Counted from the first letter of the stretch, positions 15,504 to 23,785 are shown. The stretch: DNA of 34,458 nucleotides from JAEUNJ01 sp052035955 (GCA_052035955.1 JBPOHD010000073.1:1-34458), one strand, 5' to 3'. Numbers and translations are program-made. The notes: generated by a model from the letters alone, not told the origin.

Positions 15504-17417
15504 ATGCGCATCCTTGTCCTGCTGCTTTCGGTCCTTGCTCTCGAGGCCGTCGCCGTCGCCCCCCGGGCGGCGGCGGACCCGGCCTACATTCCGGACCGGA
15601 CTTGCATCGCCTGCCACCGGGAAGCCGGCCGCGCCTGGGGCACCTCCCACCATGCGCGCGCCATGCAGCCGGCGAACTCAACCACCGTGCGCGGGGACTT
15701 CCGCGATCGGGAACTCGGCGAGGGCAGCGACGCCGTTCGCCTGTTCCGCCGCGGCGGCGGCTTCTTCGCCCGGGCCCGCGGCGCCGAGGGCCGCATCGGC
15801 GACCATCGCATCCTCTACACTTTCGGCGTCGAGCCCCTGCAGCAGTACCTGGTGGCCGCGCCCGGCGGCCGCCTGCAGGCCCTGACCGCGGCCTGGGATA
15901 CGGGCCGCCGTCGCTGGTTCAGCCTCGACGGCGAGGGCGCACCGCCCGGTGACGCAATGCACTGGAGCGGCCGCTACCGCAACTGGAACCTGATGTGCGC
16001 CGAATGCCACTCGAGCGGCGTGCGCAAGAACTACGACCCGAGCCAGGACGCCTACCGGACGACCTGGACGGCCATCAACGTGGGTTGCCAGGCCTGCCAC
16101 GGCCCCGGGCGGGAGCACGCGGAGAGCGCGCGCCACGGCCGGCCGCGGCCGACGCCCGTGGCCCTCGGCGCCGACCCGGCGCGGGAGGTCGGCCTCTGCG
16201 CGCGCTGCCACTCCGTGCGCAACCGGCTCACCGGACGCGATGAACCGGGGGAGCCGCTGCTCGACCGGTTCCGCCCGGAAACCCTGCGGCCCGGCCTCTT
16301 CCATGCCGACGGCCAGCAGGACGGGGAGGTCTTCGAAGTGGCCTCCTTCCGCCAGTCGCGCATGCACGAGGCCGGCGTGCGCTGCAGCGACTGCCACGAG
16401 CCCCACGGCGCGAAGCCGAGGCGCCCGGGCGATGCCACCTGCACGGCTTGCCATTCGCCGACGGGGGATCCGCGCTTTCCCGCCGCCGCCGGCCGCGACT
16501 ACGAAAGTCCGCGGCACCATTTCCACCTCCAGGGAAAGCCGGGGAGCCGCTGCGTCGACTGCCACATGCCCAGCCGCGACTACATGGTTGTCCACGCCCG
16601 CCGCGACCATGCCATCCGGATGCCCCGCCCCGACCTGAGCGAACGCACCGGCGCGCCGGACGCCTGTGCCTCCTGCCACCCGCAGCGGGGCGCCGCCTGG
16701 GCCGCGGAGATCCTGGAGCGGCGGCGGCCGGCGGGCCAGGCCGTGACGCCGCCGCCGGGCAGGGGCCGCCACTACGGCGAGACCTTCGCCGCCGCCCGGC
16801 GCGGCGACCCCGGCGCGCTGCCGGACCTTTCCCGCCTGGCGGCCGACCGGGGCCAGCCGGCCATCGTCCGGGCGACCGCAGCAGACCTGCTCGCCGCCTC
16901 GGGGACGCCGATCCCGCCCGCCGCGTTTGCCGACCCCGACCCCGAGGTGCGGGCCGCCGCAGCCGGTGCGAATCCCGACCCGTCCCGGCTGGCCCCCCTG
17001 CTGGCCCTCCTCGACGATCCGCTGCGGGCGGTGCGCATCGCCGCCGCCCGCAGCCTCGCTGCCACCGGGGGATCGGTGCCGGTCGAGCGCCGGGTCGCCT
17101 ACCGGCGGGCCCTCGCCGAGTACGAGGCGGCCCAGTCGGCGATGGCCGATGCGCCGGCCGCGCGCCTGAACCTTGGCCTGCTCCACGAGGACCAGGGTCG
17201 CCCCGCCGCCGCGGAAATCGAATACCGGGCGGCCCTCGCCATGGACCGCCGCTTCGATGCCGCCCGCCTGGCCCTGGCGCAAGCAGTGGCCGCACGCGGC
17301 GACACAACCGGCGCGGCGGGCCTCCTCCGGGAGGGCATCGCCCTGTCGCCCGGATCGGCGGAACTGCGGCGCGCCCTGGCCGGCCTGATCGGTCGACGGG
17401 ACCAAGGCCCCCGCTGA
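15504..17417 (+). CDS. Octahaem c-type cytochrome with HEAT/TPR C-terminal region
   Basis: 637 aa. A signal peptide (about residues 1-25) is followed by eight CxxCH haem sites, starting at Cys34, 165, 195, 232, 294, 313, 350 and 388. Several sit in the CxxCHGPG/CxDCHxPH context of cytochrome c554/NrfA-like proteins. HEAT-like units (ADPDPEVRAAAAG, DDPLRAVRIAAARSLAAT) span about residues 440-520, and TPR-like helices (RLNLGLLHEDQGRPAAAEIEYRAAL) about 530-630. A periplasmic electron-transfer protein with a protein-interaction tail. The ATG at 15504 is supported by a GAGG about 14 nt upstream. It follows the sulfatase on the same strand; a functional link is not obvious. Confidence 0.9.
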   Translation: MRILVLLLSVLALEAVAVAPRAAADPAYIPDRTCIACHREAGRAWGTSHHARAMQPANSTTVRGDFRDRELGEGSDAVRLFRRGGGFFARARGAEGRIGDHRILYTFGVEPLQQYLVAAPGGRLQALTAAWDTGRRRWFSLDGEGAPPGDAMHWSGRYRNWNLMCAECHSSGVRKNYDPSQDAYRTTWTAINVGCQACHGPGREHAESARHGRPRPTPVALGADPAREVGLCARCHSVRNRLTGRDEPGEPLLDRFRPETLRPGLFHADGQQDGEVFEVASFRQSRMHEAGVRCSDCHEPHGAKPRRPGDATCTACHSPTGDPRFPAAAGRDYESPRHHFHLQGKPGSRCVDCHMPSRDYMVVHARRDHAIRMPRPDLSERTGAPDACASCHPQRGAAWAAEILERRRPAGQAVTPPPGRGRHYGETFAAARRGDPGALPDLSRLAADRGQPAIVRATAADLLAASGTPIPPAAFADPDPEVRAAAAGANPDPSRLAPLLALLDDPLRAVRIAAARSLAATGGSVPVERRVAYRRALAEYEAAQSAMADAPAARLNLGLLHEDQGRPAAAEIEYRAALAMDRRFDAARLALAQAVAARGDTTGAAGLLREGIALSPGSAELRRALAGLIGRRDQGPR

Positions 17418-17484
17418 GCGAACCCGTCAGAAGCCTTCCCGGTGCCGATCCAGGCGGGTCGCATGCCGGCGTTGCTCCCTCCTC

Positions 17485-17501
17485 ATGTGGAACAACCACA
17501 T
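17485..17501. terminator. Hairpin between convergent cytochrome and Crp/Fnr genes
   Basis: ATGTGG-AACAA-CCACAT is a perfect 6-bp stem with a 5-nt loop in the 180-nt gap between converging genes. It is symmetric enough to act for both directions but has no T-tract. Confidence 0.35.
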
Positions 17502-17597
17502 CGCGTCGGTCGCGCCTTGGCCTGCCACCCGCCAGGGCCCAGCGCACCCGTCGCCTGAATGAGAACAGACCCTAGGACCCCGACCGGGTGAAGGAAC

Positions 17598-19091
17598 TCA
17601 TCCCACCGTGGACTCGTACAGTTCGATCGCCTTGTCGGCCTGCCGGAGCAGGGTCTCGCTCGCCGCCGACACGGCCGCCACGCGCCGCTTGCCGTCCAGG
17701 GCCGGGGGCGCCAGCAATACCGAATCCAGCAGCCGCCAGCAACGGCCCACCTGCTCCATCTGACCCCGGATGCTCGATGCCTCGGCGGCCGCCGTGAGGT
17801 CGGCCAGGACGGCCTGGAACTCTTCGCGGGCCGCCTCCATCTCCCGCTGGCAGTGTTCGGTCCGGACCTCCCACTCGTTGAACAGATAGAGCTTCGCCAC
17901 GCGCTGGGAAAGCATGCGCTGGCGCCCGGCCAGGTTGACCAGGCGGGCCCGGGGCGTGGCGGCCGCCCTTTCCAGGGCCAGGGTGGCTTCCTGGGCGGCC
18001 GCTAGCACCCGCTCGTTGAGGTCGAACAGCCGGTCGGCCGCATCCCGGTTCGGCGCGCAGGCGAGCAGGGCCTTGTAGGGCATCCAGGCCCTGGCCAGCT
18101 CGGCGCGGGCGGCAGACAGTTCCTCGCCCGCCTCCAGACGGTCTAGGACGGTCAGTTGGCTTTCGAACAACTCCGCCGATTGCCGGAGCATGGCCCGCGA
18201 CCGACCCGGCTGGACCCCCTGGCCGAGGAGCAGCCAGGACTTGGCCAGACGCTGCGAAAGCATGCGCTGGCGGCCGGACACGTTGACGGCGCGCAAGGGG
18301 GACAGGTCCGGCATGGCCTCCTTGCCGGCATCGTCCCCGCAGGAACGCACTGGATGCGACGCGGAATCCTGGCGACCGGGATGGCGCGTGCCGCGGGATT
18401 GGGTGAGGAATTCTTCGACGGCGGCATTGCGCAGGAGGATGAAACGGCCGTCCATGGCAATGAGGCCCTTGTCGGAGAGCTCGCGCAGCGAGCGGGACAG
18501 GGTCTCCGGCGCGATGCCGAGCCGGGACGCGATCAGGTGCTTGCTGCTGGGCAGGTCCACCATCGTCTGTCCGTCGGCCGAGGGAACCTTGCCGGCATGG
18601 TCGAGGAGGTAGTCGAGGACTCTCTCGCAGCCGGTACGAAAATGGTTCGCGGCCATGTCCCGTTCCAGATGCGCCTGACGCGCCGCCAGGACGCCGACGA
18701 TGTTGCGCGCGAAGCGAGGCTCCACGTCGAAAAGCCCATCGACCGCCGCGCCGTCGAGGCACACCAGGTAACTGGTCTCGACGGCGATGGAAAACGCCCC
18801 GTAGGGCCGCCCGGACAGGAGTTCGGCCTCGCCGAAGCACTGGCCGGGAAAGACCAGGTCGAGGACCTTTTCGTTTCCGCCCCGTGAGACCGTGGCCCGT
18901 TTCACGTGGCCGGTCAGCAACAGGAAGAGTTCCCTGGGCGGCTCGCCCGCCCGGTAGATCGTCTCACCCTTGCCGACCTTGACGAGGCGAGAGGCCCCGG
19001 CGAGTTCGGCCAGGCGTGCCCCCGGCAGATTGGCGAAAAGCGGAAAGCCGGCCAGGGCCACCCGAACATCCAGTCGGTGTTTCTGGATCAT
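17598..19091 (-). CDS. Crp/Fnr-family regulator fused to two PilJ/NarX-like sensor modules
   Basis: 497 aa. Residues 15-130 form a cyclic-nucleotide-fold domain (FGEAELLSGRPYGAFSIAVE). The Arg-Ser pair that holds cAMP in Crp is replaced by Tyr-Gly. Residues 150-225 form the HTH, with recognition helix APETLSRSLREL; the E--SR pattern is that of FNR/DNR proteins reading TTGA half sites. There is no FNR-type cysteine cluster. After a linker (228-262) come two repeats that each start with a near-identical P-box-like motif, at 270-284 (NVSGRQRMLSQRLAK) and 386-400 (NLAGRQRMLSQRVAK), typical of the PilJ N-terminal domain and analogous to the NarX nitrate site. No membrane segment. The ATG at 19091 has GGAGG upstream. 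Probably an anion-sensing one-component regulator. Confidence 0.88.
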   Translation of the reverse strand: MIQKHRLDVRVALAGFPLFANLPGARLAELAGASRLVKVGKGETIYRAGEPPRELFLLLTGHVKRATVSRGGNEKVLDLVFPGQCFGEAELLSGRPYGAFSIAVETSYLVCLDGAAVDGLFDVEPRFARNIVGVLAARQAHLERDMAANHFRTGCERVLDYLLDHAGKVPSADGQTMVDLPSSKHLIASRLGIAPETLSRSLRELSDKGLIAMDGRFILLRNAAVEEFLTQSRGTRHPGRQDSASHPVRSCGDDAGKEAMPDLSPLRAVNVSGRQRMLSQRLAKSWLLLGQGVQPGRSRAMLRQSAELFESQLTVLDRLEAGEELSAARAELARAWMPYKALLACAPNRDAADRLFDLNERVLAAAQEATLALERAAATPRARLVNLAGRQRMLSQRVAKLYLFNEWEVRTEHCQREMEAAREEFQAVLADLTAAAEASSIRGQMEQVGRCWRLLDSVLLAPPALDGKRRVAAVSAASETLLRQADKAIELYESTVG

Positions 19092-19109
19092 CGCATCCTC
19101 CACTGCGAC

Positions 19110-19129
19110 GCCGCCCCCTTCGGGGCGGC
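19110..19129. terminator. Hairpin in the MarR-Crp/Fnr gap
   Basis: GCCGCCCC-CTTC-GGGGCGGC is a perfect 8-bp stem with a 4-nt loop, in the 101-nt gap between the MarR stop and the Crp/Fnr-PilJ start (same strand). It could end MarR transcripts or act in the Crp mRNA leader. No T-tract. Confidence 0.4.
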
Positions 19130-19192
19130 GGCACCGTCGTGCCGCTTGAGATCGCGACGGCCGCCTGCGGCTGGCGGCAGCGCTTCGAAAAA

Positions 19193-19663
19193 TCAGTCCG
19201 CCCCGCCGCGGTCGGGGAAGGCGGAACGGTCCGGTACGGCGAAGGCGCCGTCCAGGCGGATGAGTTCCTCGCGGTGCAGGCGGGCCAGCGTGCCGACCAT
19301 GCGGTCGCCCTTGGCCGTCAGGTGAACCTCGACCTCCCGACCGTCCTTGCGGCCGGTCCGACGCTCGACCAGGCCCAGGCGCTCGCACCGGGACACGAGG
19401 GCGACCACGCCGTGGTGCCTCGCCTGCAGGCGCTCGGCCAACTCGCCGACGGTCGCCCATTCCCGGTCCGGGAAACCCTTCACGTGGAGCATCAACAGGT
19501 ACTGCAGGTTGGTGACGCCCATGCGTCGGGTGAGATCCTCGCTCCAGCGCTGGAAGCGACGCAATTGATAACGGAAGCTCGAGAGGGTTTCGAATTCCGC
19601 CTTGCCGAAGGGCAGGTCGATGGCGGGCGGGGTTTCCCGGCTGCGTTGACTCGGACGTGGCAT
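19193..19663 (-). CDS. MarR-family transcriptional regulator
   Basis: 156 aa. The winged-HTH core is ATVGELAERLQARHHGVVALVSRCERLGLVERRTGRKDGREVEVHLTAKG (about residues 70-120), with dimerisation helices on both sides. It is divergent from the DsrC-like gene, and an inverted repeat lies between them. No ribosome binding site precedes the ATG at 19663, while a TATTAT -10-like box lies directly upstream, so the transcript may be leaderless. It probably represses itself and the DsrC-like gene. Ligand unknown. Confidence 0.88.
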   Translation of the reverse strand: MPRPSQRSRETPPAIDLPFGKAEFETLSSFRYQLRRFQRWSEDLTRRMGVTNLQYLLMLHVKGFPDREWATVGELAERLQARHHGVVALVSRCERLGLVERRTGRKDGREVEVHLTAKGDRMVGTLARLHREELIRLDGAFAVPDRSAFPDRGGAD

Positions 19664-19675
19664 GGGGAAAATAAT
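19646..19675 (+). promoter_or_regulatory. Sigma-70 promoter for the DsrC-like gene
   Basis: TTGACT (19646-19651) and AATAAT (19670-19675) are separated by 18 nt, each matching 5 of 6 consensus bases. The -35 box lies inside the first codons of the divergent marR gene. The predicted start, near 19682, falls in the inverted repeat at 19673-19693. Confidence 0.5.
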
Positions 19676-19693
19676 ATCATGCCGTGATGTATT
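19673..19693. promoter_or_regulatory. MarR operator candidate
   Basis: AATATCA-TGCCG-TGATGTATT is an imperfect inverted repeat (one extra base in the right arm) between marR and the DsrC-like gene. It covers the start-site regions of both divergent promoters, the usual place for an autoregulatory MarR operator. Confidence 0.45.
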
Positions 19694-19716
19694 ACGGCGC
19701 GAACGGAGGACACGAC

Positions 19717-20043
19717 ATGGATGCGACCATCGAAATGCCGCCCCTGGACGGCGAGGGTTACCTGGTGGAACCGGCGGACTGGAACGAGGACGTGGGGCGG
19801 GAGTTGGCGCGACGGCTGCAGGTCGAAATGGGGGAGGACCACTGGGACGTGATCCGCTTCATGCGCGATGCCTACGAGGAACGGCAGGTGGCCCCGGACG
19901 CCCGCCATGCGATCCGGCACCTGGACCGTCGCTATCCGGGCGAGGGCCGCAAGCGCCTGTTCGAACTCTTCCCCTACGGATATGTCGGCCAGGCCTGCCG
20001 GATCGCCGGCATGAAACGGCCCCGCGCCTGGAGTACGGGCTGA
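19717..20043 (+). CDS. DsrC/TusE-family sulfur-relay-like protein lacking the terminal cysteine
   Basis: 108 aa. The family pattern is clear: DGEGYLVEPADWNEDVGREL, HWDVIRFMRDAYEE, then the C-terminal arm LFELFPYGYVGQACRIAG. DsrC has two redox cysteines 11 residues apart in this arm. Here the upstream one is present (Cys94), but the position of the near-terminal one is Trp105 (RPRAWSTG). TusE and DsrC both keep the near-terminal cysteine, so this protein cannot do the usual persulfide relay and may be regulatory. The ATG at 19717 is chosen because GGAGGA lies 6 nt upstream. No tus or dsr partner genes are nearby. Confidence 0.88.
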   Translation: MDATIEMPPLDGEGYLVEPADWNEDVGRELARRLQVEMGEDHWDVIRFMRDAYEERQVAPDARHAIRHLDRRYPGEGRKRLFELFPYGYVGQACRIAGMKRPRAWSTG

Positions 20044-20062
20044 GCGCCGGGGCGTTCATTTC

Positions 20063-20090
20063 CCATCCCGGACAGCCCTGCCCGGGATGG
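20063..20090 (+). terminator. Hairpin terminator candidate after the DsrC-like gene
   Basis: CCATCCCGG and CCGGGATGG form a perfect 9-bp stem with a 10-nt loop, 20 nt after the stop codon. It is followed by a C-run, not T. The remaining gap up to 20363 is clearly more AT-rich than its surroundings and carries the promoter/operator of the next gene. Confidence 0.5.
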
Positions 20091-20287
20091 CCCCCCGCCG
20101 GCACGACCCGCCGGCAAAACTGCAATTCTGAAAAAATCCAGGCGTCCCGATTTCATTTCGCCGCCCCGGATGGATACCCATCCCGCAAGAGAAGGTATTC
20201 CATTGGCCTGAATCGTGCCGCAGCGCACACAAGGGAAGAACAGCGGTGTATTTTTCTGTCAAATTCCACCCAATTAATCCGAAGCTC

Positions 20288-20321
20288 TGGTATTCTACTC
20301 GGGCATATGTCTTTAGACATA
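20288..20321 (+). promoter_or_regulatory. Extended -10 promoter and palindromic operator for the small HTH gene
   Basis: TGGTATTCT (20288-20296) is an extended -10 element without a clear -35. Just past the predicted start lies a perfect 16-bp palindrome, TATGTC-TTTA-GACATA (20306-20321), about 43 nt before the ATG. Its position suits autorepression by the HTH protein. Confidence 0.45.
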
Positions 20322-20363
20322 GCTCTTACCGAATGTCAGAAAACTAGATTGAAAGGGCTGAAA

Positions 20364-20594
20364 ATGAGCAAGAAAGCTAAGTTCGACCTGAAGGACATCG
20401 CCTCCTACCGCCGCGGCCTCGGCATGAACCAGCTCCAGTTCTGGAGCCGTTTCGGCATCACCCAGAGCGGCGGTTCCCGCTACGAGAGCGGCCGCTCCAT
20501 CCCCCTGCCCGCCCGCGCGCTGCTGGTCCTGGTCTCCTCCGGCAAGCTGTCCGAGCAGGACCTCGCCGCCGCCATGAAGGCCGCCAAGAAGTAA
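20364..20594 (+). CDS. Small orphan HTH (XRE-like) regulator
   Basis: 76 aa. Almost the whole protein is a helix-turn-helix domain: DLKDIASYRRGLGMNQLQFW, then FGITQSGGSRYESGRSIPLP, then ALLVLVSSGKLSEQDL. The QSGGSRYESGR segment is the probable recognition helix. Similar short orphan regulators are common in betaproteobacteria, from memory of the family. The ATG at 20364 follows GAAAGGG. There is no partner gene: DsrC-like lies 320 nt upstream, and the next gene is convergent. It may regulate distant loci. Region 20595-20932 (338 nt) downstream holds no gene or repeat I can recognise. Confidence 0.75.
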   Translation: MSKKAKFDLKDIASYRRGLGMNQLQFWSRFGITQSGGSRYESGRSIPLPARALLVLVSSGKLSEQDLAAAMKAAKK

Positions 20595-20932
20595 TGACTC
20601 CCGGGTCCGGGTGGCTTGCCGCCATCCGGACCCGCCCCCCGCGGAACCGACTCCGGCCATCCGCATGGGACCCGCGGCGCGGCGCCCGAACCGAGGCCCC
20701 ACCGCAATCGCAAGCCTCGTGGACGTATCGCGCGCGGAAATTTCCGCCCTCCCCAGGCTTCGCATCCCGCACATTTCCTTCGACCCGACCGCTGCCCCGG
20801 CGCGTACGCGCGGCTGGAACAAGCGGCATCCGCATATCGCCCTGCGCTGCGTCCGGTAGCGAACAGGCGCCCGACCTCCTCGACCACGATTCCCCACGGC
20901 CACCGCGGGCGGGGTGTCCTTCCCGGCAAACC

Positions 20933-23785
20933 TCAGGCGGCAGGAGTCAGGTCTTCGGATTTCACATGGGACGGCATCCACTTGAGGACCGTGGCGAAGA
21001 GGTTCGCCGGATCGACCGGCTTGGCGACGAAGTCCTCCATGCCCGCAGCCAGGCAACGCCTGCGGTCCTCGGCGAACGCGTTGGCAGTCAGGGCGACGAT
21101 CGGCACGCCCGTACCGTTGTCCAGCATGCGGATCCGCCGCGTCGCCTCCAGGCCGTCCATGCGCGGCATCTGCATGTCCATCAGGATCAGGTCGTAGGTC
21201 GCACGGCCGACGCGCTCCACGGCCTCGACACCGTCCGCGGCCATGTCGATCGCCAACCCGGCCTCCTCGAGCAGGCCCGCGGTGACTTCCCGGTTGATCT
21301 CCTCGTCCTCGACGAGCAGGATACGACGCCCCCGGAACTCCCTCGCCAGGGTGGCCTCGGCCGCATCGGGATCCCTGGCGGCGTCGCGGGTCGCCGCGAT
21401 TTCCGAGCGCCGCAGGCGGGCAGTGAACCAGAATATGCTGCCTGAGCCCGGCGTGCTCTCTACCCCCGCCGCCCCGCCCATGGCCTGGGCGAGCCTGCGG
21501 GTGATGGCCAGACCAAGTCCGCTGCCGCCGTACTTGCGCGTGATCGAATTGTCGGCCTGCTCGAAAGCCGTGAACAGGCGTTCCGCGACATCGCCGGCAA
21601 TTCCCATGCCCGTGTCCTGGACCGCAAAGCGCACCGTGACGGCCTCCGCGTCCTCATGCTGGACAGCGGCCCGCAAGGTCACCGTCCCGGCCTCGGTGAA
21701 CTTCACCGCATTGATCGCGTAATTGAGGATCGCCTGCCGCAACCGGGTCGCGTCTCCCAGCAGCCATTCGGGCAGCGGATTGCCCTCGACCACCACCCGC
21801 AGTCCCTTGGCCGCGGCCCGCTCGTGGATGATGGACGACACATTGACCATCAGGGCCGGGATGTGGACCGGTTCCGCCTCCAGTTCCAGTTTCCCCGCCT
21901 CGATCTTCGACAATTCCAGGATGGCATTGATGGTATCGAGCAGGTGGCGGCCGGCCGTGTCGATCTTGTCGAGGCGCGCCGCCTGCTCCCCGGTGACGCC
22001 GGAGCGCTGGACCAGGTGGGTCATTCCGATGATCGCATTGAGCGGCGTCCGGATCTCGTGGGACATGTTGGCGAGGAAGGCGCTCTTCGCGACGTTGGCC
22101 GCTTCCGCTTCTTCCTTCGCCCTCGAGAGTTCCCGGGTGCGCGCGGCGACGACTTCTTCCAGATGGCGTCCGTATTCCTGCAAACGGGCCTCGGCTGCCT
22201 TGCGTGCCGTGATGTCACGGGTCACGCCGAGCAGGTACTCGACCTTCCCGCCGGCATCCCGCAGCGGCGCCGCATAGGTCTCCAGCCATCGATGGCCCCC
22301 GAGCCTGCCCATGACGGCGAATTCCAGGGATCCGCTCCCGCCCGCGAACACCCGTCCCATCAGGTCCGCGAAGGCCCGTCTGTCCTCCGGAACGACGAAC
22401 TCCATCAGGCCGCGGGCATTGACCTCGGCGACGCTCGCCGCCTCGAGCATTGCGAGTCCCGCGGCATTCATCTGCCGCACCCGGCCGTCCGGCCCGACGA
22501 TCTTGACGCATTCGGGCTCGTTCTCGAGGATGGCGGAAAGGAAGGCGTTCTGTTCATGCAAGGTCCGTTCGGCCTGCCTGCGCTCCGTGATGTCCTGGAA
22601 GGCGACCACGGCCCCCGTGATCCGCGCGCCCTGCACCACCGGCGTCGCCCGGAACTCGACCGGGAAGCCGGTGCCGTCCTTGCGCCAGTACATGTCCTGC
22701 TCCTCGTGGCGCACCCGGCCGTCCTCCAGGATCCTGTGGATCGGGCATTCGGCGACCGGATACGGGCTCCCGTCGGCCCGCGTGTGGTGCGTCAAGGCGT
22801 GGATGGATCGTCCCAGCAGTTCGTCGGCCGCATACCCAAGCATGGAGACCGCCGCCGGGTTGACGAAAGTGGTCCTTCCCTCGCGGTCGATCCCGAAGAT
22901 GCCCTCACCCACCGAATTGAGCAGCAGGTCGTTGCGTCTTCCCAGGCTGCGGACCTCCACGAGGGCGATTTCGGCATCGTCCAGGGAGTGCCGAAGGCGC
23001 AAGCGGGCCTCGATGTGAAAAACCCGCAGCATGTGGCCAACCGATGCTGCCACCAGGACCGCGCATGCCGCCCGGAACAACTGGACGGGCACATGGAAGA
23101 CAGCCTGGAAGGTTTCGTAGTTCAGCCAGGCCGCCGGCGCCCAATCCGCCTTGGGAACGACCAGGCCGCCCAAGAACCCATAGGCGATCAGGGCGAACCC
23201 GCCCAGGTGACAGGAACGCCGGATGGCCGAATAGTCGCTGTCCGGCAGTGCCGGCCGGATATGACTCCGGCAATAGCGGAAGAAACCGGCGCCGGCGAGC
23301 ACCGAACCCGTCGTGCCGACCAGATATCTTGACCAGATGCCGAGGGCAAGCAGCGGGTCCCTGGCAAGCAGGGTGGCTACGAAGACGCCGCCGACCAGGG
23401 CGACGTGCATTCGGGCATCGAGCACCCACCACCACGCAGGATTGCCGGAGTCCTTCGGCAGCGAAGCGCGGACCAGGCGCCGCCCGAACTCGTAAAGGAG
23501 CAGGTAGGAGGCGAGGAGGACGAAGGGGTGGGCAGTTGCCAGGAACGCATTGCCGCCACGGACGACCTTCCAGAGGTCCATCCACTCCAGGAAGCCGTGC
23601 ACCAGGCCGAAGGCGGCCAGCCAGCCGATGAATCGTGCCAGTTCGAACTGGCTTTCCTCCCTGGGCCACACGACGACGACCAAGGCCAGGGCGAGGAACG
23701 ACAGGCCGTAAATGAGGAAGACGATGTCCATCGGGTTGGCAATCCGCGATTCGTCCGGCCGGAGACCCATTCGAAACCACCGCAT
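20933..23785 (-). CDS. Hybrid sensor histidine kinase: novel 7TM-like sensor, two PAS, HisKA, HATPase, receiver
   Basis: 950 aa. Residues 18-265 are a multi-pass membrane domain I do not recognise, shared with the kinase at 24940. Two PAS domains follow (about 285-410 and 415-545). A coiled coil leads to the H-box (NMSHEIRTPLNAIIGM, His near 576). The ATPase domain is complete (N-box LNYAINAVKF; DTGMGIAG; GGSGLGLAITRRL). The C-terminal receiver (about 825-940) is intact: VEDEE acidic pair, phospho-acceptor Asp in LILMDMQMP, and the AKP lysine. The ATG at 23785 is used, but 23770 and 23731 (aligned with the paralogue's start) are alternatives. An AT-rich stretch at 23836-23860 probably holds its promoter. 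No separate regulator or HPt gene lies alongside. Confidence 0.92.
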   Translation of the reverse strand: MRWFRMGLRPDESRIANPMDIVFLIYGLSFLALALVVVVWPREESQFELARFIGWLAAFGLVHGFLEWMDLWKVVRGGNAFLATAHPFVLLASYLLLYEFGRRLVRASLPKDSGNPAWWWVLDARMHVALVGGVFVATLLARDPLLALGIWSRYLVGTTGSVLAGAGFFRYCRSHIRPALPDSDYSAIRRSCHLGGFALIAYGFLGGLVVPKADWAPAAWLNYETFQAVFHVPVQLFRAACAVLVAASVGHMLRVFHIEARLRLRHSLDDAEIALVEVRSLGRRNDLLLNSVGEGIFGIDREGRTTFVNPAAVSMLGYAADELLGRSIHALTHHTRADGSPYPVAECPIHRILEDGRVRHEEQDMYWRKDGTGFPVEFRATPVVQGARITGAVVAFQDITERRQAERTLHEQNAFLSAILENEPECVKIVGPDGRVRQMNAAGLAMLEAASVAEVNARGLMEFVVPEDRRAFADLMGRVFAGGSGSLEFAVMGRLGGHRWLETYAAPLRDAGGKVEYLLGVTRDITARKAAEARLQEYGRHLEEVVAARTRELSRAKEEAEAANVAKSAFLANMSHEIRTPLNAIIGMTHLVQRSGVTGEQAARLDKIDTAGRHLLDTINAILELSKIEAGKLELEAEPVHIPALMVNVSSIIHERAAAKGLRVVVEGNPLPEWLLGDATRLRQAILNYAINAVKFTEAGTVTLRAAVQHEDAEAVTVRFAVQDTGMGIAGDVAERLFTAFEQADNSITRKYGGSGLGLAITRRLAQAMGGAAGVESTPGSGSIFWFTARLRRSEIAATRDAARDPDAAEATLAREFRGRRILLVEDEEINREVTAGLLEEAGLAIDMAADGVEAVERVGRATYDLILMDMQMPRMDGLEATRRIRMLDNGTGVPIVALTANAFAEDRRRCLAAGMEDFVAKPVDPANLFATVLKWMPSHVKSEDLTPAA

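Noticed and set aside
20056..20262. Minus-strand small open frame in the AT-rich gap before the orphan HTH gene
   Set aside because: No ribosome binding site, no recognisable motif, and it covers the hairpin after the DsrC-like gene.
21656..23332. Long open frame on the plus strand opposite the hybrid kinase
   Set aside because: It is a GC-driven antisense shadow: no domain motif, no ribosome binding site, and the minus strand encodes a complete kinase.
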